From Sediminibacillus halophilus (lineage in GTDB: Bacteria; Bacillota; Bacilli; Bacillales; Amphibacillaceae): 64,000 bases of DNA. Each line of letters starts with the position of its first letter. Positions within the stretch are counted from its first letter, which is position 1. Positions 30,456 through 38,882 of this stretch are shown here, in pieces. The translations under genes and the position numbers were made by a program. The notes under the pieces were generated by a model. It saw only the letters and a list, made by a program, of their open reading frames with translations, was not told the DNA's origin and did no database searches. The stretch covers positions 744,001 through 808,000 of the forward strand of contig NZ_FNHF01000001.1 in assembly GCF_900103695.1 (NCBI RefSeq). The letters are read 5' to 3'.

Positions 30456-30590
30456 AAAAAACCTTCCGAGAAAGATGGAAGGTTCTGCTAACTCTTATCT
30501 CTCAAGAATGCTGGATGTAGCACCTTTCTGCGTACAGAGGTTGCTGAAGTGTCATCAGGCCAGTTCCCTAAACTTCTCTTGATAAGATTA
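30456..30590 (-). promoter_or_regulatory. SAM-I (S-box) riboswitch
   Basis: On the minus strand the leader reads CTTATCAAGAGAAGTTTAGG, then GGCCTGATGACACTTCAGCAACC, then GGTGCTACATCCAGC and CTTGAGAGATAAGAG. These are the conserved P1-P4 blocks of the SAM-I aptamer (30493-30586). A terminator follows: AACCTTCC/GGAAGGTT and a six-T run (30456-30483). Family knowledge: SAM binding frees this terminator and stops transcription. The controlled gene is the SDR enzyme at 29656. Confidence 0.95.
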
Positions 30591-30606
30591 TACAATTGTA
30601 TTAAAT

Positions 30607-30636
30607 ATCTTAATTGCAACTATTCCTAGTTGTCAA
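30607..30636 (-). promoter_or_regulatory. Promoter of the SAM riboswitch leader
   Basis: TTGACA (30631-30636) and TAAGAT (30607-30612) on the minus strand are 18 bp apart. Transcription would start about 12 nt before the P1 stem. A TATAAT closer to the aptamer is rejected because it would begin the RNA within P1. Confidence 0.6.
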
Positions 30637-30735
30637 GTGTGAATTGCTTATTCCTCCTAATCCGTGGCCATACAGATGGACAGGTATCGAAGATCTTATT
30701 ATGGGAATCCTAAGACAACGTAAGGAGGGATCCAA

Positions 30736-32151
30736 TTGTCATTCGAGTGGCTTTCCATTTTACCGTTTTCTATTGTGATCGCCCTGTCGATTTGGTTAAA
30801 GAGAATTTTGCCTGGTCTTGTTCTTGGTGTTCTGTTAGGTTCTATCCTTTTAAAAGCTGGATGGTTAAGTGGATCTGAGCAAGCTGTCACTTACATGGTT
30901 GAAACGCTATCAGACGAAACTAATATCAAGATTATTGGATTTTTATACTTATTTGGTGGACTGGTCGGGATGATGACCATATCAGGGGGAATTAAAGGAT
31001 TCGCGGAATGGATAGCGGGAAAAATTCATTCTCAGCGGAGTCTATTAGGCCTTATCTGGTTGACCCTGCCTTTTACTTTTATGATGCCGATGTTCCGAAT
31101 TATGATGATTGGTCCCGTTGTTAAATCATTGTTGGGCAAATGGAGTATTTCCAGACAAAAGGTCGGATTTACGATGGATGTTTCTACTTCATCCGTTATT
31201 GTCCTTTTGCCTGTCGCGACCGCTTTTGTCGGTTTTATGGTCTCACTTGTTGAGAACGGGATTCATAAAAATGGTTTGGAAATGAGCGCTTATAGCGTAT
31301 TTCTAATGAGTATTCCATTTAATTTTTTTGCTATCATCATGCTTCTGTTCGGTCTCGCTCGTACGTTTTGGTCTTCTAAAGCCATTGAAAAAGAACCGAA
31401 CAAAGGGGATACTGACGAAGATCATCCCTTTCACCGTGCAAGTATTGATAAAGAATTATCACTGGTAAAAGCCCAGCCTTGGAATCTGATCGTCCCGTTA
31501 TTTCTGCTTTTGGGTTTGTCACTGTATTTGCTTTGGCAGGATGGCCTTTCAAAAGGGGCGGAAACGGTGTTCGATGCGTTTACGAAAGCCGATGCAACAT
31601 TTGTCATGCTGCTGGCAGTGTTTTTAACTTTGACGGTAACGTTCCTTTTCTATGCAATACGCAAATTACCGTTAAATGAATTGCTGTATCATTTCGTGGA
31701 TGGCGGTAACCAAATGATGCAAGCAATTATTCTGTTGATTCTTGTTTGGGCTTTATCACTGAATGCGGAGGATTTAGGTTTTTCACAGTTCGTCAGTTCA
31801 ACGCTGGGCAATTTTCTTCCTGCATTTACAATTCCGGCAATTTTATTTGTTCTGGGATCGATTGTAGGTTATTTTATTGGCTCTTCCTGGGGTACGTGGG
31901 GATTGTTTATGCCCTTAGGATTCTCCCTGGCCGCAGCCACCGATGCACCGATTGTAATGACAGTAGGCGCCGTGTTCGCCAGCGGTTCATTCGGTGCGAT
32001 GACTTCCCCACTTGGAGATACAACGATTACTACAGCCTCCATTATGGAGCTGTCGCTGGTTGAATATGCCTATTATAAGTTGAAATTTTGCGCTGCCGGA
32101 GCCGGAGTAGCCGCTCTGTGCTATCTTGCAGCAGGTTTTTTCTACACCTGA
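30736..32151 (+). CDS. NhaC-family transporter (YheL/MetT-like)
   Basis: A 471-residue protein with about 12 hydrophobic segments. Motifs of the NhaC superfamily include FMMPMFRIMMIGPVVKSLLG, YFIGSSWGTWGLFMPLGFSL and ASGSFGAMTSPLGDTTIT. Some family members were proposed as methionine transporters (MetT) from S-box regulons, which is of interest beside the SAM-controlled SDR gene. However, this divergent gene has no S-box of its own, and cargo is not determined. It starts with TTG at 30736, chosen because AAGGAGG lies 8 nt upstream. Confidence 0.82.
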   Translation: MSFEWLSILPFSIVIALSIWLKRILPGLVLGVLLGSILLKAGWLSGSEQAVTYMVETLSDETNIKIIGFLYLFGGLVGMMTISGGIKGFAEWIAGKIHSQRSLLGLIWLTLPFTFMMPMFRIMMIGPVVKSLLGKWSISRQKVGFTMDVSTSSVIVLLPVATAFVGFMVSLVENGIHKNGLEMSAYSVFLMSIPFNFFAIIMLLFGLARTFWSSKAIEKEPNKGDTDEDHPFHRASIDKELSLVKAQPWNLIVPLFLLLGLSLYLLWQDGLSKGAETVFDAFTKADATFVMLLAVFLTLTVTFLFYAIRKLPLNELLYHFVDGGNQMMQAIILLILVWALSLNAEDLGFSQFVSSTLGNFLPAFTIPAILFVLGSIVGYFIGSSWGTWGLFMPLGFSLAAATDAPIVMTVGAVFASGSFGAMTSPLGDTTITTASIMELSLVEYAYYKLKFCAAGAGVAALCYLAAGFFYT

Positions 32152-32209
32152 TGGGAGAATAAACAGAAATCCGGTAACTGGATGCAAGAAACCGTACACC
32201 TCCGAAAAT

Positions 32210-32261
32210 GAAAGGAAGGGAAGATTGAAAGCTTCACCTCGCAGACATCTTCCCACCTTTC
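32210..32261 (-). terminator. Terminator between convergent genes
   Basis: AAAGGAAGGGAAGA can pair with TCTTCCCACCTTT around a 19-nt loop just past the stop of the VOC gene. It also closes the converging NhaC-family gene. Confidence 0.55.
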
Positions 32262-33029
32262 TCATGTACTAATCATGATCGAATTTCCTTCGATGTCTTT
32301 GATGACAAAGTAATGGTCATGTTGGACATTTCTTACAACATCCACATGGCTCTTCCTAACATAGGATAAAGCTTCATTAATATCCTGCGCCTTTAACATG
32401 AAACCTGGAAAGGCAGTTAAGTCCTGATTGTTTCGGTTGTCATCGAGCAGTATCCCAGTGCCTTCTTCATAATCGAACGAGTTAACGGGACCACCAATCT
32501 GGTGATTTTTTCTTATCGGAAAGCCGAGCACTTTGCTATACCATTCGGACGCCCTTTCCAAATCATAAACAGGAATGATTATATTACTTAAATGGTTCTT
32601 GATCGGATGCGAAGTATCATTCTGCTTAATGGGAGCTGGATTAATCCAGTCTGATTCACAGATCATCAAGAGATTTCCTTCCGAATCCTGTGTGTTAAAG
32701 TAGGCCAAGCCGGGATGTGGACGCTGTAAATCAAGGGTAATTGGTATTCCTGCTTCCTGTATCACTTTGTAAGCTGTTTCTATATGCTTTGTCTTCAGCT
32801 GGCAGATTGGATACCTTTTACCAACACTAGGTAGGTTGCGGTGATCATCAAGCGTAAGGTTGATGTTATTATCCATATCGAGTACATAGAACGGGATGTC
32901 TTTATCAATTGTGACATCGATATTGAACAATGCCCCATACCAGGCAGCCATTTTCTTTAGGTTTTCCACATGAAGCAATGCACCACCAACCTTGCTGATA
33001 ATTGGTTGATTGATTGTTTTCCCATTCAT
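32262..33029 (-). CDS. Two-domain VOC (glyoxalase/dioxygenase-fold) protein
   Basis: A 255-residue protein made of two vicinal-oxygen-chelate repeats, at about residues 12-122 (VGGALLHVENLKKMAAWYGA) and 142-255 (NIIIPVYDLERASEWYSKVL). Each half ends in the usual metal-ligand region (LLMICES and NSIMIST), but clear paired His/Glu ligands are incomplete. A chelate enzyme or a ligand-binding role are both possible. The ATG at 33029 has AAGGAAGGGGG upstream; an in-frame start eight codons earlier overlaps it. The gene ends immediately at a terminator. Confidence 0.8.
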   Translation of the reverse strand: MNGKTINQPIISKVGGALLHVENLKKMAAWYGALFNIDVTIDKDIPFYVLDMDNNINLTLDDHRNLPSVGKRYPICQLKTKHIETAYKVIQEAGIPITLDLQRPHPGLAYFNTQDSEGNLLMICESDWINPAPIKQNDTSHPIKNHLSNIIIPVYDLERASEWYSKVLGFPIRKNHQIGGPVNSFDYEEGTGILLDDNRNNQDLTAFPGFMLKAQDINEALSYVRKSHVDVVRNVQHDHYFVIKDIEGNSIMIST

Positions 33030-33079
33030 TTTGATTCCCCCTTCCTTATCCAAAAGTCGGTAAATTCATTTAGGTTATG

Positions 33080-33580
33080 TCAGTCATTAGTCTCATTTCG
33101 CTTGACTACCGGAATCAATATGGAAAAATGCGGATCTTCCTCATCGCGGTCTGCCGGATATCTTTCATGCTTTATCGGCAAGTCGTCGTAATAAACGGCA
33201 CCCTTTTCCTTAAAAGGACGGTATGAACTAGACTTTAGCCAAAGATTCAATTTCCAATATGTTTCTCCAATAACCTCCCCTTTTTGGTGCTCCGTATATA
33301 AACAAGTCATTGCGGGAATTCTGACTTCCACCATTCCCTTTGGAACCTGCTGTTCCTCACTTACTTTGTAAGCAGAATAATGAACAAAACCATCAGGACG
33401 CAGATGATAAGACAGCCCCAGTTGAACATCAGGCTCAACCGCTTTATCAAGTTCCCCCACTCTTTCATTCATACGTCGGATCGTTTGTTTTAATTGGCCA
33501 ACATCCTTGTAAGCCCCTTCCCACTTTAATCCTACTGCTCGATAACCCGGTACTTCCAAAAGCTTATAGCTCTCTTTCAA
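33080..33580 (-). CDS. GyrI-like / AraC effector-binding domain protein
   Basis: A 166-residue stand-alone small-molecule-binding domain of the GyrI/SBMC/BmrR-C type: VPGYRAVGLKWEGAYKDVG at the start, LGLSYHLRPDG in the middle and the acidic pocket Glu in VIGETYWKLNLWL. No DNA-binding domain is attached. Such proteins bind or hydrolyse drugs, or shield gyrase. The TTG start at 33580 is supported by GAAAGGGTGA upstream. It sits 50 bp before the VOC gene, and the two may share a transcript. Confidence 0.75.
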   Translation of the reverse strand: MKESYKLLEVPGYRAVGLKWEGAYKDVGQLKQTIRRMNERVGELDKAVEPDVQLGLSYHLRPDGFVHYSAYKVSEEQQVPKGMVEVRIPAMTCLYTEHQKGEVIGETYWKLNLWLKSSSYRPFKEKGAVYYDDLPIKHERYPADRDEEDPHFSILIPVVKRNETND

Positions 33581-33728
33581 AACCGTTTCACCCTTTCTTT
33601 TTTATGCTCCTCGCGCTTTCTTTCCGACATGAAAAAACTGCCCCCTCAAAAGAATATCCAAAAATGGTTGCATTACTTGATGATTGGTGTCATTGTGTAT
33701 AGATAAATATTTTTTTGGAGGTATATGC

Positions 33729-34112
33729 ATGATTGAAATAAGAACATCTAAGATCAGTGATGGGGAATTTAACCGTGGTGTCTTTGCCACTCGTGATATT
33801 TCCAAAGGGGAAATCATCCACGAGGCACCTGTCATTCCTTATCCGAATGATCAGCATCAATACATCGAGCAAACAGTTCTGGATGATTATGTTTTTGAAT
33901 ATGGGAAAAATCACACGGCGGTTGTTCTCGGTTATGGCATGCTGTTCAACCATTCCTACCAGCCAAATGCAGATTATGATATCAATTTTTCCAAGCATAC
34001 CTTTGACTACTTCGCCCATAAGGATATTAAAGCTGGAGAAGAAATTTTGATTAATTATAATGGCGATGTAGATAACGATGATCCGCTTTGGTTTAACATG
34101 GAAAACGAGTAA
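33729..34112 (+). CDS. Small SET-domain protein
   Basis: A 127-residue bacterial SET protein, nearly the minimal fold. Motifs: GRGVFATRDISKGE-like NRGVFATRDISKGEIIHEAP at the N-terminus, GYGMLFNHSYQPNADY with the NHS pseudoknot element, and AGEEILINYNGD with the catalytic Tyr. SET enzymes methylate lysines with SAM; short bacterial members have no known substrate and no post-SET cysteines are present. The start follows TTTTGGAGG at 9 nt. It diverges from the GyrI-like gene and stands alone. Confidence 0.85.
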   Translation: MIEIRTSKISDGEFNRGVFATRDISKGEIIHEAPVIPYPNDQHQYIEQTVLDDYVFEYGKNHTAVVLGYGMLFNHSYQPNADYDINFSKHTFDYFAHKDIKAGEEILINYNGDVDNDDPLWFNMENE

Positions 34113-34131
34113 ACACGTGTTGGGATTGTCT

Positions 34132-34647
34132 TCAATTGTTCTGATACCATGCCAGCGCCTTTTGCTCAATTTCCTGAACTAGCTGATCTTTTCCATTCCT
34201 ATACGCTTCTATGTCAGATGGAAATTGCGCGGCTAATTCCTGTTTTTTCGCCCCATATTTCCGGGCAATATTGGGATGCTCCCGTAAAAAATCACGAAAT
34301 GCTAGATGCCGGTTCACCCCTTTATCCCTTTGTTGGAAGATATGTACATGGTGGCTGCGATTTTCGCCACCTTTTCGAAAATATCTGCGTCCCGGTATGC
34401 CGAATTCTCCTTTTCCCTCATACCCGATTGCAGCAATCTGTTGATTGTATTTGTCTACATTCTCGATTTTCCGGACTACCGGCATGATATCGATAATCGG
34501 TTTTGCCGCTAAACCAGGAACAGATGTACTCCCAATATGATGAACATCGATCAGTTCGTCCCCGAAAATTTCTTTGATCGCCGCTGCCTCTTTCAAGAAC
34601 AATTTAGGCCATTGATCATTGTAAGGTACTACTTCAACGTTACGCAC
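34132..34647 (-). CDS. GrpB family protein (nucleotidyltransferase-like)
   Basis: A 171-residue UPF0157/GrpB protein with the nucleotidyltransferase-like core: HHIGSTSVPGLAAKPIIDIM, the GIPGRRYFRKGG loop and HHVHIFQQ. Some members are fused to dephospho-CoA kinase; the biochemical role of solo members is unclear. It starts with GTG at 34647, placed by TAAGGAGGG 5 nt ahead. It follows the YlaI-like gene with a 29-nt gap on the same strand. Confidence 0.85.
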   Translation of the reverse strand: MRNVEVVPYNDQWPKLFLKEAAAIKEIFGDELIDVHHIGSTSVPGLAAKPIIDIMPVVRKIENVDKYNQQIAAIGYEGKGEFGIPGRRYFRKGGENRSHHVHIFQQRDKGVNRHLAFRDFLREHPNIARKYGAKKQELAAQFPSDIEAYRNGKDQLVQEIEQKALAWYQNN

Positions 34648-34676
34648 AATTCCCTCCTTACTCGTTTCAATTTCTG

Positions 34677-34874
34677 TTAACGAAAAAATTTATCATACTT
34701 ATCTATTGTGTCAGGGTTTAATCCGGTTGACTGCTGTGCTTCCTGCTGCATCGACCGGTTACAGTTTTTACATACGTACCGGGCTTGGGGATTCTTTTTG
34801 ATTTTTAAATACTGGTCATCCGAATAGTCAATGGTGAATTCCTTTTTACAGAAAAAGCAAGTCGTTTCCACCAA
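34677..34874 (-). CDS. YlaI-like zinc-ribbon protein (DUF2197)
   Basis: A 65-residue protein with two CxxC knuckles, CFFC (residues 6-9) and CKNC (35-38), spaced as in DUF2197/YlaI proteins. A basic mid-region (KIKKNPQARYV) lies between them. Zinc binding is likely, and the function is unknown. It has a GGGGGAGA site before the ATG and probably forms an operon with the GrpB gene. Confidence 0.75.
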   Translation of the reverse strand: MVETTCFFCKKEFTIDYSDDQYLKIKKNPQARYVCKNCNRSMQQEAQQSTGLNPDTIDKYDKFFR

Positions 34875-35313
34875 ATCTCCCCCTTTCCTCTTTTATATCT
34901 ATTTCGTCATTTCTTTGCTTTTTCCTTTAAAGATTACATGGAAGAAAGAATTATTCATCGTGCAAACTTCTTGGTCGGCGAGAAGTACAGGATATCCTAC
35001 AAAGAAAATTATCCTTGTGAAAGTTCATCGCTGAATAAGAAGAGCGACAATTATGGTTAACAAGATTATTTTTTGTATTGCGGAATGGACTTCTTTAATC
35101 GAATTTTCGCTTAAAATGAAGGGATAAAATTTTGGCTTGCCTGGGTTCTTGGAGTTATCGATTTTTTTATTTAGGAACCTTTAGATAAGCCCATATTTAA
35201 CCCTACCGTTCAATGTAAGTTTCTCTCTGTTCCTCCCCAATCAGGCAACCCACTGTACATACCATGAACATGCTGTCTTTTTTCAAGACATTTATACTGT
35301 TAATCAGTTAGAT
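34875..35313. other. Intergenic spacer without a supported gene
   Basis: A 440-bp AT-rich spacer. One minus-strand frame of 22 codons (near 35200-35270, MFMVCTVGCLIGEEQRET) has no ribosome binding site. TTTTTTCAAGAC near 35277 may be part of a weak terminator of the small membrane protein gene. Nothing else was recognised. Confidence 0.4.
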
Positions 35314-35511
35314 TTAAGCTATAATGTCGTTACTGTTTTCCCTTTCATAATAGTAAAGGCCTTCCGGGCAACGATTATTGGCAACCACAAATTGCTCGAT
35401 CGTTTTCATAGAAGGATAGGCAATAAGAAAAAATAGAACGTAAAGTAAAGCAAACATAATAAAGCGGCTGGCTATTGCCAACCGCTGCTTGTAAATCCAT
35501 GCAGAAAACAT
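35314..35511 (-). CDS. Small single-span membrane protein, unrecognised
   Basis: A 65-residue frame beginning MFSAWIYKQRLAIASR, with a basic N-terminus, one hydrophobic helix at about residues 17-36 and an acidic tail ending NSNDIIA. It starts 22 nt after the helicase stop codon on the same strand, so it may be the last gene of that transcript. The upstream RBS (AGAAG) is weak and too close. No family was recognised, and it could be spurious. Confidence 0.4.
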   Translation of the reverse strand: MFSAWIYKQRLAIASRFIMFALLYVLFFLIAYPSMKTIEQFVVANNRCPEGLYYYERENSNDIIA

Positions 35512-35533
35512 CTTCTAAAATATGCTGTCATGT

Positions 35534-38500
35534 TTAGTATTCGTTGAACGCCAATAATTCTTTGATATCTGTTTCTGTAAGCAATGCTTCTTGCTTTGCA
35601 TCTGAATCGAGTATCTCGCCAATCATTTTCCGTTTTTTCTCTTGCAAATCATTCATTTTCTCCTCAATCGTTCCTCGGGCAACAAGTTTAATCACTTCAA
35701 CATCCCGTTGCTGGCCAATTCGGTAAGCACGATCCGCTGCCTGTTCCTCGACGGCTGGATTCCACCAGCTGTCATACAAGATAACGGTATCGGCACCTGT
35801 CAAATTGAGTCCAGTCCCGCCCGCCTTCATGGATATCAGAAACAGATCCCGTTCCCCCTCATTGAACCTTTCACAAGTCTCCACTCTTTCGTGTCCCGGA
35901 GTCTGCCCGTCCAAATAAAAAAATGTCCATCCCCTGGCAGTCAACTCTCTTCCGATTAAATCGAGCATTTTGGTGAACTGGGAAAACACCAGTAATCTTC
36001 TTCCGGCTAGTTTTGCCTCTCTTATCAATTCAAACAACTGACGGAATTTTGCCGAACTTCCTTGATAATTATCAACGAACAAACCAGGGTGACAACAAAT
36101 CTGCCTTAACCTCGTCAATCCGGCCAGTATCCTTATTTTATTTTTATGGAGCGTCTCCTTATCCAAGTGTTTCAAGGTATCATGCCTAAGCTTAGCCAGA
36201 TAAGCTGCGTAAAGTTTTTTCTGTTCAGGGAGCAGTTCTAGCATATCGATGCTTTGCCGTTTTTTTGGAAGTTCAGCAAGTACATCTGTCTTCATTCTAC
36301 GTAAAATAAATGGTTTGGCCCGTTTGGCAACTGCTTCCTTAGACAAAAAACTATACGTCCGAAGTCCTTGAAATAGACTAGGGAAAACAACATGGAATAT
36401 GGACCATAGTTCTTCAGAGGTATTCTCCACGGGAGTGCCAGTCAACGCGAATCGATGAGTTGACTGAACCCTTTTTGCTGCACGTGCCGTTTGGGTAACA
36501 GGATTTTTGAACGCTTGTGCTTCATCATAGAAAACGGTATGAAAAACTGCAGCCTTCTCCAACTCGGCGATGTCTCTTCTCAAAATAGGATAAGAGACAA
36601 TCAGGATATCCTGCTGACACGCTTGCTCGATGATTTTTTTCCGCGTTTGTTTTTCTCCCTCTATGACCATGGCATTCATGTCGGGAGCGAACTTTTTCAA
36701 TTCATGGAGCCAGTTGTGAGTAACCGAAGAAGGACAAACAATCAATGCCGGCTGCTGATGCTTCCTAATCCGTTCTTGTTCAGACAATAAGTATGTGATA
36801 GCCTGCACCGTTTTCCCAAGGCCCATATCATCGGCAAGAATACCACCGAATCCGTAGAATGCCAATGTTTTCAACCATTGAAAGCCTCGAATCTGATATT
36901 CCCTAAGCACCCTTTCCAAACCAGGTGGCAAGTCGAATGCATGCTCATTTGGCCGGCTGATACTTCTCAAAAATGCCCGGAAAGAATCTTCCACTAACAG
37001 GACCGGATTACTGTCTACTTGATCAAGCAGCTGAAGGCTTTGCTCAAATGGGATCTTCAACCCGTTTTCTATGTTCCCTTCCCCATCTGGAACATCATTT
37101 AGAAATCGCCTGATTTCTTGGAATTCCTTCGTTTCCAATGAAAGCAGTGAACCATTTCTTAACCGGTGATATTTACGCTTCTCTTCTAAATCCTGCAACA
37201 GCTCTTTAACCTGGTCATCGGCAATCCCATCCAATTCAAATTTATATTCCAGCCAATTCATGCGGTCTTTATGTACCTTGACCCTGATTCTCGGAAAAAT
37301 ATTTTCTTTTACAACCCGGACCCTGACAGCCGTTGTTGTATAGACTCTGGCCAATTTCTGGAGTTCAGGCAAAGTATAGGTAAGAAAGTCGTACTCCAAC
37401 TCTTCGTTATGCAAATAATAGCCACTATCTGTTTTGGTGAACAGACTGCCCTCCATTAACTGTAGAATCGCTTCCTCTTTTTCGCTATCCCTGACAATTA
37501 AAGAATGCAAAGCAAGCTCCCGTCCTTCCAGTGGATTAATCACAATTTGGTCATAATGGAATTCCAGGCCTGCAAGTAAACGGCTATTCACTCTATCCAA
37601 ATACAATTTTGCAATAAGAGGCTTATTCGCAAGACTAAGATGCTCTCCTCCCGAAATGGTTACCATGCCGATATTTTTCAGTCCAGGCACAACCTTTTCG
37701 ATAAAAAACGAGAATTGTCCACGTTCAATCGGGATCTTTTTTGTTCCGGATTGCCCCAACATCCGCATCAATTCTGCAAGACGCTTGCAGTCATGTCGTT
37801 CTACCTTTATCAGTTTCCCTTCCGCAAGTACGGTTTGATAAGGCTCCACCAGCACGATGTTCTCCAAACCCTCAACATGTAAAAAACCTTGCTTTCCCTC
37901 CGATTCAACCAATTCAAAACGCAGGGGTAATTTTTCCTCAGATGCTTCAAAATATGGGTACTTTTGCCTTAGGTATTCAAGTTCAACATGTTTGACTGTC
38001 TGTAAGAGGTAACGGAGCTTTTCCCAGGCTGATGGCGGAATCGGCAAGAATTCATTTTCCGTATTATCCATATCTTCCCGTTGATCCTGGATGACATCAG
38101 TCAGATGCTTAAGCACAGCATCTTCTTCCTGCGTCAAACAATGCATTTGCATATCGATCGTCAAAGCGGGAGACAGCAACACCGGTTTCCCATCCTGTAA
38201 TTGACGCAGAAAGCTTGGAATATTTTTCACTTTATAATTAGATACAGCCAGGCCAATAACAAAATAATTCTCTGCTCCAGGTAAACTAACAAGCTTACAA
38301 GTGAATTGGACATCCAACAGTTGACGATTTTCAAAATGGGACTGTTGACTTGCTGGACGTACCTCCGGCTGTTTAAACAAGGTAACCAGGTTATCAGTCA
38401 GTTCACTTCCCCCCTGCGTCGATGCTTGAGCATCTGCCTCATTTTGTTCGATTGCGAGCAAGGCAGCGGCAATATGCTGACAGTCTTTAGGAAATCCCGC

Positions 38501-38716
38501 TAAAGATGGACAACTGCAAGAAGTACGGATATCTCCATTTTTGTCCATTTCAATTAATACATGGAAGTCTTCCTTGCCGATAACGATTGCTTCCCATCTC
38601 CCAGGTTGGGATGCAGTCAGTTCTACTTTCCGACTGCGAAAGAAAGTCTCCCCACTTCTAAAGGAGACTGTACCACATCTATCTTTGATCTTTTTTTGGG
38701 TAAGGTTTAGCTTCAT
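35534..38716 (-). CDS. SWI2/SNF2-family helicase with SWIM zinc finger (YwqA-like)
   Basis: A 1060-residue ATP-dependent translocase. The N-terminus holds a SWIM zinc finger at about 55-85 (CSCP...CQH). A long SNF2-associated region follows, then the two RecA lobes: Walker A DDMGLGKTVQAI near residue 640, the DEAQ box YDEAQAFKN, and motif VI ADRAYRIGQQRDVEV. SNF2 proteins remodel protein-DNA complexes or act beside RNA polymerase; bacterial SWIM members are poorly understood. The ATG at 38716 is preferred, with ATGGAGGGG at 8 nt; a Met six codons earlier overlaps it. It is divergent from the ABC-F gene. Confidence 0.9.
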   Translation of the reverse strand: MKLNLTQKKIKDRCGTVSFRSGETFFRSRKVELTASQPGRWEAIVIGKEDFHVLIEMDKNGDIRTSCSCPSLAGFPKDCQHIAAALLAIEQNEADAQASTQGGSELTDNLVTLFKQPEVRPASQQSHFENRQLLDVQFTCKLVSLPGAENYFVIGLAVSNYKVKNIPSFLRQLQDGKPVLLSPALTIDMQMHCLTQEEDAVLKHLTDVIQDQREDMDNTENEFLPIPPSAWEKLRYLLQTVKHVELEYLRQKYPYFEASEEKLPLRFELVESEGKQGFLHVEGLENIVLVEPYQTVLAEGKLIKVERHDCKRLAELMRMLGQSGTKKIPIERGQFSFFIEKVVPGLKNIGMVTISGGEHLSLANKPLIAKLYLDRVNSRLLAGLEFHYDQIVINPLEGRELALHSLIVRDSEKEEAILQLMEGSLFTKTDSGYYLHNEELEYDFLTYTLPELQKLARVYTTTAVRVRVVKENIFPRIRVKVHKDRMNWLEYKFELDGIADDQVKELLQDLEEKRKYHRLRNGSLLSLETKEFQEIRRFLNDVPDGEGNIENGLKIPFEQSLQLLDQVDSNPVLLVEDSFRAFLRSISRPNEHAFDLPPGLERVLREYQIRGFQWLKTLAFYGFGGILADDMGLGKTVQAITYLLSEQERIRKHQQPALIVCPSSVTHNWLHELKKFAPDMNAMVIEGEKQTRKKIIEQACQQDILIVSYPILRRDIAELEKAAVFHTVFYDEAQAFKNPVTQTARAAKRVQSTHRFALTGTPVENTSEELWSIFHVVFPSLFQGLRTYSFLSKEAVAKRAKPFILRRMKTDVLAELPKKRQSIDMLELLPEQKKLYAAYLAKLRHDTLKHLDKETLHKNKIRILAGLTRLRQICCHPGLFVDNYQGSSAKFRQLFELIREAKLAGRRLLVFSQFTKMLDLIGRELTARGWTFFYLDGQTPGHERVETCERFNEGERDLFLISMKAGGTGLNLTGADTVILYDSWWNPAVEEQAADRAYRIGQQRDVEVIKLVARGTIEEKMNDLQEKKRKMIGEILDSDAKQEALLTETDIKELLAFNEY

Positions 38717-38882
38717 TGAGTGCCCCTCCATCATTTAAAAGGGTATTGTAAAAAGTGCTGCTTATCATTATATCATGACCCTCTGTCTTGCTGGCACTTC
38801 GCTGTCTATTCTCCCCCCTATCGCTTTTATCCAATCCCCTTTATAATAGGAAAGACGATAACAACTAGAAAAGGTGTTTACA

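Noticed and set aside
30585-30600. TATAAT next to the SAM aptamer as its promoter -10 box
   Set aside because: Transcription from it would start within the P1 stem and destroy the aptamer; TTGACA-18-TAAGAT further upstream is preferred.
35200-35270. A 22-codon minus-strand frame, MFMVCTVGCLIGEEQRETYIER
   Set aside because: No ribosome binding site, no promoter and no recognised family; too short to support.
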